Assembly (NCBI GenBank): GCA_017448795.1
Contig: JAFSKV010000062.1
Coordinates: forward strand, 1-55,062
Direction: 5' to 3'
DNA: 55,062 nt
Origin: Synergistaceae bacterium
GTDB taxonomy: Bacteria; Synergistota; Synergistia; Synergistales; Aminobacteriaceae
The notes beneath the pieces are model-generated. The model did not search any database. It saw nothing but the letters and a program-made list of their open reading frames with translations, and was not told where the DNA came from. Both the position numbers and the translations under genes were made by a program. How positions within the stretch are numbered: the stretch's first letter is position 1; every line of letters starts with the position of its first letter. Below, in pieces: positions 8,737 through 17,072 of the stretch.

Positions 8737-11535
8737 ATGGACGCGAAAGACTACAAGGACACACTCAACCTGCCCGTTACAGATTTCCCCATGAGAGCCA
8801 ATCTCGCCAAGCGTGAACCGTCATTCTTGGAGTTCTGGCACTCACACGACATCTACCACAAAGCATTACACGCCCGCGAGCATTCCCCCGAAAAATTCCA
8901 GCTCCACGACGGCCCGCCCTACGCTAACGGCGACATCCACATCGGCACAGCGTTCAACAAAATCCTCAAGGACTTTATCGTGAAGTCAAAGACAATGACC
9001 GGGCATTACACCCCCTACGTACCCGGCTGGGACACGCACGGCCTGCCCATCGAATTGCGCTCGCTCAAGGACGGCGGACTCTCAAAGCATGGCACTGGTG
9101 TTGACCCGGTCGAACTGCGCGCAAAATGCCGGGAGACTGCGCTACATTATCTCGGTGTTCAGCGGGAGGAGTTCAAGCGTCTCGGTGTTCTCGGTGAATG
9201 GGAGCATCCCTACATCACGCTTGACCCGGAATATGAGCATCTTGAGCTTCACGCTTTCGCCGACATGGTCGAGAAGGGACTCATTTATCGCGGACTCAAG
9301 CCCGTATTCTGGTGCACCGACTGCCAGACAGCATTAGCCGCCGGAGAAATTGAGTACTGGGACGAGGACAGCCCTTCGGTTTACGTTGCCTACCCTCTGC
9401 CCGGAGCGTCAGAGAAATTCCCGGAGCTTTCAGGGCGTGAGACTTACATTGTGATATGGACGACCACCCCGTGGACCCTCCCGTCGAGCGCAGGAGTCGC
9501 CGTTCACCCACGCTACGATTACGGCTTCTACGAGTCGGGCGGCAAGGTCTACGCTTTCGCATGTGAGCTTAAGGGGGCAATCGAGAGCAACACAGGACTC
9601 ACTTTCACCGGGCCGCTTCTCACCGTGAAGGGTGCTGACCTGGAGAGGATGAAGCCGCTTCACCCGTTCTATGAGCATGAGCTTCTTGTTGTCCTTGCTG
9701 ACTATGTGGAGCTTGAGACGGGTACGGGATGCGTCCACACTTCGCCCGGTCATGGCGTTGAAGACTACGAGACGGGAGTAAGGTATGGCCTCAAAGTGTA
9801 CAGCTCGGTTGACCACGCCGGGAAATTCGAGAAGGAGCTTCCCATTGTCGGCGGAATGTCCCTTGATGAGGGCGGCAAGAAAGCAATCGAGCTCATCCGC
9901 GAAAAGGGAAGGCTGCTAGGCTTCGGGAAAATCTCTCACAGCTACCCTCACTGCTGGCGCTGCAAGAGACCCGTAATCTTCCGGGCGACAGACCAGTGGT
10001 TCATCAACGTGGCACAATTCCGGGACGAGGCACTCCGCATCATCGACAGCCAGGTGAAATGGATACCTGACTGGGGGCGCGACAGGATCTATAACATGGT
10101 CAGCTCGCGCTCTGACTGGTGCATTTCCCGCCAGAGAGTCTGGGGAATCCCCGTGCCCGCGATTCGTTGCAAGGACTGCGGGCATTTCACACTGACTCCC
10201 GACCGTATAAGGATGCTCGCCGAAAAGGTCAAGACCTCGCCCGACGGAACGTCCATTTGGTGGCGCGAGAGTCTGGAGTCATTGTTCGGTGAGAAGGCCT
10301 GCTGTGATGAATGCGGCTCACACAACGTCGAGAAGGACAGCAACATTCTTGATGTTTGGTTTGACTCCGGCGTGTCCCACATGGCCGTGCTTAACGCGAA
10401 ATTCGGACTCACATGGCCGTGCGACATGTACCTTGAGGGCAGCGACCAGCACCGCGGATGGTTCCAGTCATCACTCCTCACAGCAGCCGCCATAAAGGGG
10501 CAGGCTCCTTATGCCCAAGTCCTGACACACGGCTTCACCCTCGACGGCAAGGGGCGGAAAATGTCCAAGTCCCTCGGCAACACAATAGCCCCCGCTGACA
10601 TATGCAACGAGTTCGGCGCGGACATCCTGAGATTGTGGGTAGCCTCGACGGATTACCGCAACGACGTGCGAATCTCTAAGGACATCCTCAAGACGTTATC
10701 CGAGACTTACCGCAGAATCCGCAACACAGCCCGCTTCCTTCTTGGGAATCTTCACGACTTCACGCCGGGTGATGCGTTGCCGTATGACTCTCTTCTGCCG
10801 ATGGACAAATGGATTCTGGACAGGCTTCACAGGATTATTGCGAGAGTCCGGGACGCATTGGAGGAATACGAGTTCCACGTTCCTGTGTCATTGATACACT
10901 CGTTCTGCGTCAATGAGCTGTCGGCGTTCTATCTCGACATCAGCAAAGATAGATTGTACGTTGAGGCCAAAGACTCAGTAACAAGAAGAAGCGCACAGAC
11001 GGCCATGTACGAAATATTGTCGTGCGTAACGAGGATGATTGCCCCCCTGTTGAGCTTCACGGCTGAGGAAATCTGGCAGGAGATGAGGAAGACGGATGAC
11101 TCGCTGCCTGAGAGCGTGTTTCTTGCGGACTTCCCCGAACAGGACGAGGCAAAACTCGATGAAGGACTCAATGCGCGCTGGGCTGGGGCTGTAACCTTGA
11201 AGGGAGCTGTCAGCCGTATGCTTGAGACTATGAGGGCGGCAAAGACAATCGGGACATCACTTGAGGCGGCTGTTCAGGTGAAACGCTCTGAGGGACTCGC
11301 GGAAATTGAGCGGGCATTCACGGAGTCTGAGCTTGCTGACATTGTGATTGTGTCAAAATTTGAGTGGGCGGATGAACTGACTCTGCCGAATGTCTTTCAC
11401 GATGATGATACGGGGTGCGACATTGCCGGAGGTTTTGCGCCGGGTGAAAAGTGTCCTAGGTGCTGGAAATATGAGGAGCATCCCAACGAGCATGGGTTGT
11501 GCAAACGCTGCGCACACGTCATGCATGAGGACTGA
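8737..11535 (+). CDS. ileS: Isoleucyl-tRNA synthetase
   Basis: Class I aminoacyl-tRNA synthetase that charges tRNA-Ile and edits misactivated valine. The 932-residue product has the HIGH-type signature as HIGT at residues 68-71 within [12 protein letters not shown], an editing insert with TTTPWTLPS, the KMSKS loop at 608-612, and a C-terminal zinc finger [10 protein letters not shown]...LCKRCAHVM, as in bacterial (type 1) IleRS. The reading frame is open further upstream, but the ATG at 8737 has AAGGAGG twelve bases before it and matches where the family begins ([17 protein letters not shown]). The gene is divergent from the LRR protein gene; a TTGACT at 8660-8665 may belong to its promoter. 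The leader is too short to hold a T-box. A terminator follows. Confidence 0.97.
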   Translation: MDAKDYKDTLNLPVTDFPMRANLAKREPSFLEFWHSHDIYHKALHAREHSPEKFQLHDGPPYANGDIHIGTAFNKILKDFIVKSKTMTGHYTPYVPGWDTHGLPIELRSLKDGGLSKHGTGVDPVELRAKCRETALHYLGVQREEFKRLGVLGEWEHPYITLDPEYEHLELHAFADMVEKGLIYRGLKPVFWCTDCQTALAAGEIEYWDEDSPSVYVAYPLPGASEKFPELSGRETYIVIWTTTPWTLPSSAGVAVHPRYDYGFYESGGKVYAFACELKGAIESNTGLTFTGPLLTVKGADLERMKPLHPFYEHELLVVLADYVELETGTGCVHTSPGHGVEDYETGVRYGLKVYSSVDHAGKFEKELPIVGGMSLDEGGKKAIELIREKGRLLGFGKISHSYPHCWRCKRPVIFRATDQWFINVAQFRDEALRIIDSQVKWIPDWGRDRIYNMVSSRSDWCISRQRVWGIPVPAIRCKDCGHFTLTPDRIRMLAEKVKTSPDGTSIWWRESLESLFGEKACCDECGSHNVEKDSNILDVWFDSGVSHMAVLNAKFGLTWPCDMYLEGSDQHRGWFQSSLLTAAAIKGQAPYAQVLTHGFTLDGKGRKMSKSLGNTIAPADICNEFGADILRLWVASTDYRNDVRISKDILKTLSETYRRIRNTARFLLGNLHDFTPGDALPYDSLLPMDKWILDRLHRIIARVRDALEEYEFHVPVSLIHSFCVNELSAFYLDISKDRLYVEAKDSVTRRSAQTAMYEILSCVTRMIAPLLSFTAEEIWQEMRKTDDSLPESVFLADFPEQDEAKLDEGLNARWAGAVTLKGAVSRMLETMRAAKTIGTSLEAAVQVKRSEGLAEIERAFTESELADIVIVSKFEWADELTLPNVFHDDDTGCDIAGGFAPGEKCPRCWKYEEHPNEHGLCKRCAHVMHED

Positions 11536-11549
11536 AGGATGACACTTGC

Positions 11550-11582
11550 GGCCTCCCGGTGAAAGCTGGGGGGCTGTTTTTA
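11550..11582 (+). terminator. Intrinsic terminator of ileS
   Basis: GCCTCCC pairs with GGGGGGC (one T-G wobble) around a ten-base loop and is followed by TGTTTTTA, 15 nt after the ileS stop. Confidence 0.7.
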
Positions 11583-11605
11583 TGGGGGGAGACAGCTTCC
11601 TTGCG

Positions 11606-11635
11606 TTACATTTTTTCCCCCTCATGTGCTATCAT
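11606..11635 (+). promoter_or_regulatory. Probable promoter of rpsO-rpmE
   Basis: TTACAT and TATCAT hexamers separated by 18 bases, with a TG one base before the -10 (TGCTATCAT, extended -10). It lies about 90 nt before the rpsO start, leaving a leader in which S15 autoregulation would be possible, though I see no diagnostic structure. Confidence 0.45.
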
Positions 11636-11723
11636 TACTCCCGCTTACACTCACTGCTCAGAACATTGCCTGCTGGATTAGCTTTGTTCCGGGCTCTGAA
11701 GTATTACACAGGAGGTTATCCCA

Positions 11724-11990
11724 TTGATCCAGAAAGACAAGAAGCAATCTGTCATAGCTGAGTATAAGACTCACGACAACGACACAGGTTCGCCTGAAGT
11801 GCAGGTAGCAATTCTCACCGAGAGAATCCGCGAGCTTACCGAACACCTCAAAGTCCACAAGAAAGACTTTCATTCACGGCGCGGACTCCTCAAGATGGTC
11901 GGCTCAAGGCGCAGGCTTCTCCGCTACCTGATGAACAAGGACTTCAACCGCTACCGCTCGCTCATCGAACGCTTAGGCCTCAGACACTAG
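11724..11990 (+). CDS. rpsO: 30S ribosomal protein S15
   Basis: Primary 16S rRNA-binding protein of the small subunit central domain. The 88 residues are the normal S15 length, with the typical [26 protein letters not shown] and RRRLLRYL segments and the conserved C-terminal [12 protein letters not shown]. The start is a TTG, supported by an ACAGGAGG ribosome-binding site eight bases upstream and by alignment to the family's first residues. It is followed 13 nt later by rpmE and preceded by its own promoter. Confidence 0.97.
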   Translation: MIQKDKKQSVIAEYKTHDNDTGSPEVQVAILTERIRELTEHLKVHKKDFHSRRGLLKMVGSRRRLLRYLMNKDFNRYRSLIERLGLRH

Positions 11991-12003
11991 GAGGAACAAC
12001 AAC

Positions 12004-12231
12004 ATGAAGAAAGGCATTCACCCCGACTACCAGGAGTGCAAGGTAACCTGCTCCTGCGGAAACACGTTCACGACGCGCTCAACCATGAAGGAAATCCGCG
12101 TAGGCGTATGCTCTGCCTGCCACCCGTTCTATTCCGGCAAGAAGGGCAGAATCCTCACCGAAGCAGGCCGCCTCGAGAAGTTCCAGAAGAAGTACAAAGG
12201 CATCAACTACGGCCAGAAGACAGAAGTATAA
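12004..12231 (+). CDS. rpmE: 50S ribosomal protein L31, zinc-binding form
   Basis: Large-subunit protein L31, 75 residues. It keeps the four zinc-ligand cysteines (Cys16, Cys18, Cys36 and Cys39, in CSCGN and [10 protein letters not shown]), so it is the zinc-containing C+ type rather than the zinc-independent paralogue induced in zinc starvation. The ATG has a GGAGG nine bases upstream. It is cotranscribed with rpsO and ends in an intrinsic terminator that runs directly into the thyX start. Confidence 0.97.
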   Translation: MKKGIHPDYQECKVTCSCGNTFTTRSTMKEIRVGVCSACHPFYSGKKGRILTEAGRLEKFQKKYKGINYGQKTEV

Positions 12232-12247
12232 TCACACGCAGACCGTT

Positions 12248-12275
12248 ACGGGGGCTGAAAGACGCTCCCGTTTTT
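12248..12275 (+). terminator. Intrinsic terminator of rpsO-rpmE, abutting the thyX start
   Basis: A perfect 8-bp stem (ACGGGGGC with GCTCCCGT, one G-T wobble) around loop TGAAAGAC, followed by TTTTTG. The T-tract ends only three bases before the thyX ATG at 12279. Confidence 0.8.
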
Positions 12276-12278
12276 GTT

Positions 12279-12968
12279 ATGGACGTTATATTACTCACAC
12301 ACACACCCAATCCCGACTCCCTCGTAGCCGCCGCCGCAAGAATATGCTACCGTGATGTTACGGCGGGCGAGCTTTTGCGCGGTGAAGAAGAGAATTTATC
12401 CCGGAAACTCATTGCTGACCTTTTCGCCAGCGGGCATATGTCCACGTTCGAGCATGTCTCGTTCACGTTCGGTGTTGACGGACTGAGCCGGGTAGCCTCG
12501 CATCAGCTTGTGCGCCACAGGATGGCCAGTTTCAGCCAGCAGAGCCAGCGTTACGTGAAAATGTCAGCAGACCCCGGAGCCGTCATAATCCCCCCCTCAG
12601 TCAGCAGGAACCCCCAAGCCCTCGCAGCATTCACGGAGGCCGTAAGGAAATCTCAGGAGGCATACGCGGAACTCTGCGCTCTGGGAGTCCCGAAAGAAGA
12701 TGCCCGCTTCATCCTCCCTCACGGACACTCGACACGCCTCGTTATGACCATGAACGCACGGGAGCTTCACCACTTCTTCAGCCTGAGACTTTGCCGCCGG
12801 GCGCAGTGGGAGATTCACGAGCTGGCCCGGAGAATGCTGGCACTGTGCAGGGAAGTCGCCCCGGTTCTGTTCGACATGGCCGGGCCATCATGCATATTCG
12901 GGGAATGTTCGGAGGCCAGGAATTGCGGGAAACCGTATACAGATATGGAGGATTTATTGTTTGCTTAA
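12279..12968 (+). CDS. thyX: FAD-dependent thymidylate synthase ThyX
   Basis: Methylates dUMP to dTMP using methylene-tetrahydrofolate and reduced FAD; replaces ThyA in many anaerobes. The 229-residue protein carries the diagnostic RHRX7S motif (Arg79-His80-Arg81 ... Ser89) and the C-terminal family region with LRLCRRAQWEIHELA. The ATG at 12279 is the only ATG, GTG or TTG at the right place: upstream codons in this frame encode the rpmE terminator. No Shine-Dalgarno sequence is visible, since the eight bases before the ATG are the terminator's end and T-tract. Initiation may depend on readthrough with the hairpin unfolded, or on an SD-independent mechanism. The last eight bases overlap the longest open frame of the next gene. 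Confidence 0.95.
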   Translation: MDVILLTHTPNPDSLVAAAARICYRDVTAGELLRGEEENLSRKLIADLFASGHMSTFEHVSFTFGVDGLSRVASHQLVRHRMASFSQQSQRYVKMSADPGAVIIPPSVSRNPQALAAFTEAVRKSQEAYAELCALGVPKEDARFILPHGHSTRLVMTMNARELHHFFSLRLCRRAQWEIHELARRMLALCREVAPVLFDMAGPSCIFGECSEARNCGKPYTDMEDLLFA

Positions 12969-13020
12969 GAAATTTCACTTGTGGATGATTGCCGTGCTTA
13001 ATCTTTTCACGGAGGACGCA

Positions 13021-13890
13021 TTGCCCGAAAAAATCCCGGTCGGAGGACAGGCTGTAATTGAAGGGGTACTCATGAAGGGAAAATCCTTGTGGGGACTCGC
13101 TGTGAGGAGGCCTTCAGGGGACATATTCACGGAGACTTGGCCGAACTCTTCACGCACGAAGCGGCTGCCCTGGAAGCTCCCGTTACTGCGTGGGGTTGTC
13201 GTAATGTGTGAGATGATGGCGACGGGATTCCGCGCCCTGTCGAAATCCGCCGAGGTCGCCCTTGAGGAGGAAGAAGAACAGATGACCGTCAAGGACGTGA
13301 TACTGTCAGTGTTGCTTGCTGTCGTGGCGGTGGGGGGGCTGTTCATCGCGCTGCCGTTGTGGCTGGCCGGGTACATCGCCGAGACTCCGCTGTGGGTCAA
13401 CATAACAGAAGGCATCCTGCGGGCGGTGATATTCGTGGGATATGTCGCTGTGATAGGACTCTGGAAGGACATACGCGAGGTATTCAGGTATCACGGTGCT
13501 GAACACAAGACCATCAACGCCTACGAACACGGACTAGCCATGACTCCCGAAAACATCATGACATGCTCCCGGATTCACCCACGCTGCGGAACATCCTTCC
13601 TATTAATAGCCGTCATAGTCAGCATAATTGTTTTCTCGCCCGTCAAGACGCTCATAGCAGGGGGAGGATTCTTCCTTCAGGTTTTGGCACGGGTGATACT
13701 GATTCCCGTTGTTGTCGGAATATCCTACGAGATAATACGGCTCGCATCCAGTTCCGGGAAAATCGGGCTGTGCTTGATTGCCCCGTTCCTGACGCTCCAA
13801 TACCTGACGACGCGCGAACCCGACATAAAGCAGGCAGAAGTCGCATTAGTCTCACTGAATACCGCAATGGAAGGAGGATTGTTATCATGA
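13021..13890 (+). CDS. DUF1385 (YqhQ-type) integral membrane protein
   Basis: Membrane protein of the DUF1385/COG3872 family, function unknown, commonly found next to prfA and prmC. The opening IPVGGQAVIEGVLMKG is the family signature. Several hydrophobic segments are visible (about 95-125, 140-160, 210-235 and 240-262), with the conserved FRYHGAEHKTINAYE between them and HPRCGTSFL after it. I chose TTG at 13021 because GGAGG lies five bases upstream and the family starts here; a TTG at 12961 and an ATG at 12985 are in-frame alternatives. The stop overlaps the prfA start as ATGA, indicating translational coupling. Confidence 0.85.
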   Translation: MPEKIPVGGQAVIEGVLMKGKSLWGLAVRRPSGDIFTETWPNSSRTKRLPWKLPLLRGVVVMCEMMATGFRALSKSAEVALEEEEEQMTVKDVILSVLLAVVAVGGLFIALPLWLAGYIAETPLWVNITEGILRAVIFVGYVAVIGLWKDIREVFRYHGAEHKTINAYEHGLAMTPENIMTCSRIHPRCGTSFLLIAVIVSIIVFSPVKTLIAGGGFFLQVLARVILIPVVVGISYEIIRLASSSGKIGLCLIAPFLTLQYLTTREPDIKQAEVALVSLNTAMEGGLLS

Positions 13891-14966
13891 ACATTGAGCC
13901 GAAATTACAGGCAATCGAGCAGGAATATGAGGAAGTAGGAAGGAAGCTAGCTGACCCGAAAATAGCCTCAGACCCGAAGGAACTCCAAGTACTCGGCAAG
14001 AAACGCGCCCAGCTTGAGCCGGTAGTCGAGAAGTACCAGGAGTACAAGAACGCGCAGAAATCCATAGCTGAGGCAAAAGAACTCCTGAAGTCGGGGGACT
14101 CTGAGCTTGAGTCGCTGGCAAAAGAGGAAATCGCCGAGCTTGAGCCGAAAATTGACAGCTTCACCCATGACCTGACACTGTTGCTGCTGCCCCAAGACCC
14201 GAATGATGACAAGAGCGTTATAGTTGAGATTCGCGCCGGGACGGGAGGGGATGAGGCCACGCTTTTTGCGGCTGACCTGTTCAGGATGTACACGCGTTTC
14301 TGCGAGCGCCAGCGGTGGAAAATCGAGGTCATAGACAGCTCAACCAACACGGCAGGAATAGGCGGCTACAAGGAAATCGTGTTCAGGATAGACTCGCAGG
14401 GAGCTTACAGCAAGATGAAGTACGAGTCGGGTGTTCACCGCGTCCAGAGAGTCCCGGTAACAGAAGCATCCGGGCGCATTCACACGAGCGCGGCAACTGT
14501 TGCTGTCTTGCCGGAAGCTGACGATGTCGAGGTCGAAATCAGGCCGGAAGACCTTAAGATTGACACGTACCGTTCCAGCGGGGCAGGCGGACAGCACGTC
14601 AACATGACAGACTCAGCCGTCAGAATCACTCACCTACCGACCGGGATTGTCGTAACATGTCAGGATGAACGCTCCCAAATCAAGAATCGTGCGCGGGCAA
14701 TGAGCTATCTTAAGACGAAACTCTTTGACCTTGAACAGCAGAAGCAGGCCGATGAACGGGGCAGTGAACGCAAGGGCATGATAGGTTCGGGCGACAGGTC
14801 AGAGCGCGTGAGGACGTACAACTTCCCGCAGAACAGAATCACAGACCACCGCATCAATCTCACGCTGTACAAGCTGGAGAGCTACCTTGACGGGGATTTG
14901 TACGAGATGATTGACGCTATGCTTCTTGCCGAGCAGACCCAGAAGCTGCAGGAAATTGACGGTTAG
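13887..14966 (+). CDS. prfA: Peptide chain release factor 1
   Basis: Recognises UAA and UAG stop codons and triggers peptide release. It has 359 residues, the usual RF1 length. The GGQ catalytic motif is at 234-236 in SSGAGGQHVNMTDSAVRITH, the codon-recognition tripeptide is PVT in RVPVTEASGRIHTS, and the N-terminal helical domain (1-100) is complete. Start ATG at 13887 overlaps the preceding stop and has AAGGAGG ten bases upstream. It sits next to prmC, which methylates the GGQ glutamine, a widely conserved pairing. The longer open frame upstream is a shadow of the DUF1385 gene. Confidence 0.97.
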   Translation: MNIEPKLQAIEQEYEEVGRKLADPKIASDPKELQVLGKKRAQLEPVVEKYQEYKNAQKSIAEAKELLKSGDSELESLAKEEIAELEPKIDSFTHDLTLLLLPQDPNDDKSVIVEIRAGTGGDEATLFAADLFRMYTRFCERQRWKIEVIDSSTNTAGIGGYKEIVFRIDSQGAYSKMKYESGVHRVQRVPVTEASGRIHTSAATVAVLPEADDVEVEIRPEDLKIDTYRSSGAGGQHVNMTDSAVRITHLPTGIVVTCQDERSQIKNRARAMSYLKTKLFDLEQQKQADERGSERKGMIGSGDRSERVRTYNFPQNRITDHRINLTLYKLESYLDGDLYEMIDAMLLAEQTQKLQEIDG

Positions 14967-15756
14967 CGGAGTAATCTCACGGCTTGAGGGCGCGGGAATC
15001 GTCAACCCAAAACAGGAAGCCTTGTGGCTCATGTCCCACGCAATCGGCGCAACTCACACACAGCTTCTTGCGCGTGATTCTTTCACTGATGACGAGGCAG
15101 GGAAGATTGAGGCCGTAATCTCCCGGAGAGTCTCAGGCGAGCCGCTGCAGTACATTCTTGGCGTGGCGGACTTTTACGGGCGGGATTTCGCGGTAGGGCC
15201 GGGCGTTCTCATCCCTCGTCATGACACAGAGACTCTCATTGATGGCGTGAAGAAAGTTTTTGCGCATGATGAGGCTTTCAGGTTTCTTGACTGGGGGACG
15301 GGGTCAGGCTGTCTTGCCGTAACAATCCTGCTTGAGTTCCCGAACGCGTCAGGTGCTGCGGTTGACGTGAGCGGTGAGGCTCTGAGTTATGCGCGTGAGA
15401 ATGCTGAACGCTGGGGCGTTGTTGACAGGGCGGAATTTGGGGACAACGGCGGAGAATTTGCCCTCATCGTCAGCAACCCTCCCTATATCCCATCGTGTGA
15501 GATTGCGGGGTTACAGCGTGAGATCCGGGACTTTGAGCCGACTCTTGCTCTTGACGGCGGCCATGACGGCATGAGATATTACAGGGAGCTTCAAGGGCTG
15601 GCTATGATGAGGCTGAAACGCGGGGGGTATCTCGTGCTTGAGGCGGGGGACTTGGGACAGGTCAGGGAGCTTTGCGGGATGGAAGGCTTCACGTTGGCGG
15701 GGAAGATTCTTGACGGCGGAAATTTCCCGCGCTGTATCATAATGAGGAGGAATTGA
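14956..15756 (+). CDS. prmC: Release factor glutamine methyltransferase
   Basis: SAM-dependent methyltransferase that methylates the glutamine of the GGQ motif in RF1/RF2. The 266-residue protein has an N-terminal helical domain, a Rossmann motif (FLDWGTGSGCLAVTIL) and the catalytic NPPY at residues 174-177. The likely start is the TTG at 14956, inside the prfA end, giving an 11-base overlap and an AGGA just upstream; an ATG at 14911 in the same frame would add 15 residues that do not look like the family. Translational coupling with prfA is likely. Confidence 0.92.
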   Translation: MTVSGVISRLEGAGIVNPKQEALWLMSHAIGATHTQLLARDSFTDDEAGKIEAVISRRVSGEPLQYILGVADFYGRDFAVGPGVLIPRHDTETLIDGVKKVFAHDEAFRFLDWGTGSGCLAVTILLEFPNASGAAVDVSGEALSYARENAERWGVVDRAEFGDNGGEFALIVSNPPYIPSCEIAGLQREIRDFEPTLALDGGHDGMRYYRELQGLAMMRLKRGGYLVLEAGDLGQVRELCGMEGFTLAGKILDGGNFPRCIIMRRN

Positions 15757-15757
15757 C

Positions 15758-16042
15758 ATGAAGAGGAAGGGCGAAACTTTGACAGAATTTTTGACGGCTT
15801 CGACTGTTTTCGGGCTTGTAGCGGCCGGGATTTTCGAGTTCATGGCCAGCCAGACTGAGACTCTCGCTGACATCAGGAACAAAGACGAGATGATTTATCA
15901 GGCGCAGCGCTACATGAACACAGGGACTCAGGAAGACGGCGTAACATGCGGCAAGTCTTCGGACGGAAAAACCCTCACAGTTACCCTCAAGACTGACGGC
16001 ACAGAGGAAAGAGCCTCAATGACCTTCACCCTCAAGCCCTAA
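15758..16042 (+). CDS. Small prepilin-like protein
   Basis: A 94-residue protein starting with a short basic leader and a type IV prepilin-like cleavage region: KG|ETLTEFL followed by about 18 hydrophobic residues. Relative to the predicted cut, Glu lies at +5, as needed for N-methylation and assembly in pilins and pseudopilins; an acidic Glu at +1 is less usual. After the hydrophobic helix comes a short soluble part with one Cys and a Thr-rich C-terminus. It starts one base after the prmC stop with AGGAGGAATT before its ATG, so it belongs to the prfA-prmC unit. No pilus assembly genes are nearby. A minor pilin/pseudopilin role is inferred from the N-terminus only. Confidence 0.6.
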   Translation: MKRKGETLTEFLTASTVFGLVAAGIFEFMASQTETLADIRNKDEMIYQAQRYMNTGTQEDGVTCGKSSDGKTLTVTLKTDGTEERASMTFTLKP

Positions 16043-16950
16043 TAGTTCCTGTTCTTCTTGCACTCGTGGTATATCCTCATCACAGCCTCAACCAGCTTGT
16101 ACACATCAGGCTTCAGCACGTGCGTAATCTTCAGCTTTTCCGCACGGTCTAACAGCTCCTTCACCATTATCGACGAGAACAGTATCACCGGCATGTTCTC
16201 CGTCCTAGAATCCCCCCTCAGTGTCTCGACGAGGCTCAGGCCGTCAAGAAGCGGCATCTCTATGTCAGACACAAGAAGGTCAAAATTCTCCCCCTGGTCA
16301 AGCAGCAATTTCCTAGCCTCTACTCCGTCCTTCACAGGGTAAATGCTCGTGAACCCGGACTGCTTCAGCACATCACATGTCTGCTGGCGAAGCAAAGGCG
16401 AGTCATCAGCAACAAGAATGTGGAAGTCCTCGACATGGCCTATCTGCCTGTGGAACGTCTCAAGTTTCCCCTGATCGAACATGTGCTCGGCCACGGCGGG
16501 GGCGGTCTCCTGTATTATCGCCTCGTAGTCCAGAAGGAGGATGTTCCGCTCGTCGCGCTTGATGATGTAAAGCACCCACTTCAAGGACACGCCGCGCATC
16601 TTTGAGCTGTCGAGATCCTCAGCGTTTACCTGCCTGATGCGTTCTACTCCGTCGACAAGGAAGCCCATCTTTATGTCGTTGAACTCGACGACCATAACCT
16701 TTGTGTTTGCCATTGGAACAGTTGAGTTTATGCCCAGGAATATGCGCAGGTCAATCAGCGGCAGGAGGACATCACGCAATGTTGTAATGCCGACAAACGC
16801 CGGGACTTTCGTCGGAATAGGGCGGCATCCTGTCCAGCGCAGAATCTCGCGGGTCTTGTTGACGTTTATGGCGAACGCGTCTTTCCCCAGCGTGAACACT
16901 ACGACTTCCCATTTCTTGCTCGCGGCTTCTACATTGCGCTTCTCTTCCAT
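16039..16950 (-). CDS. cheV: CheV-type chemotaxis coupling protein (CheW plus receiver)
   Basis: Couples chemoreceptors to CheA and fine-tunes adaptation in the cytoplasm. In 303 residues it has a CheW-like domain (about 14-150, VVFTLGKDAFAINVNKTREIL) and a response-regulator receiver domain (about 176-303) with acidic pocket Asp182/Asp183, phosphoacceptor Asp229 in LLVSDIEMP and a late Lys-Pro (LKPD). The ATG at 16950 is preferred over a TTG at 16983; GGAGG is 11 to 15 bases upstream. TATAAT on this strand at 16993-16988 is a probable -10. It is convergent with the prepilin-like gene (4-bp overlap) and isolated from other chemotaxis genes. Confidence 0.88.
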   Translation of the reverse strand: MEEKRNVEAASKKWEVVVFTLGKDAFAINVNKTREILRWTGCRPIPTKVPAFVGITTLRDVLLPLIDLRIFLGINSTVPMANTKVMVVEFNDIKMGFLVDGVERIRQVNAEDLDSSKMRGVSLKWVLYIIKRDERNILLLDYEAIIQETAPAVAEHMFDQGKLETFHRQIGHVEDFHILVADDSPLLRQQTCDVLKQSGFTSIYPVKDGVEARKLLLDQGENFDLLVSDIEMPLLDGLSLVETLRGDSRTENMPVILFSSIMVKELLDRAEKLKITHVLKPDVYKLVEAVMRIYHECKKNRNY

Positions 16951-17072
16951 TGTGTGAGACTTCCTCCCTCTGCATATGAACAATTAGATTATAGCTTAAT
17001 TTTTGTATTTTACGGGATATAATAAGCCAGTTGATTTTATCCCATTATATACAAGAAAGGAGTGCTTGCATT

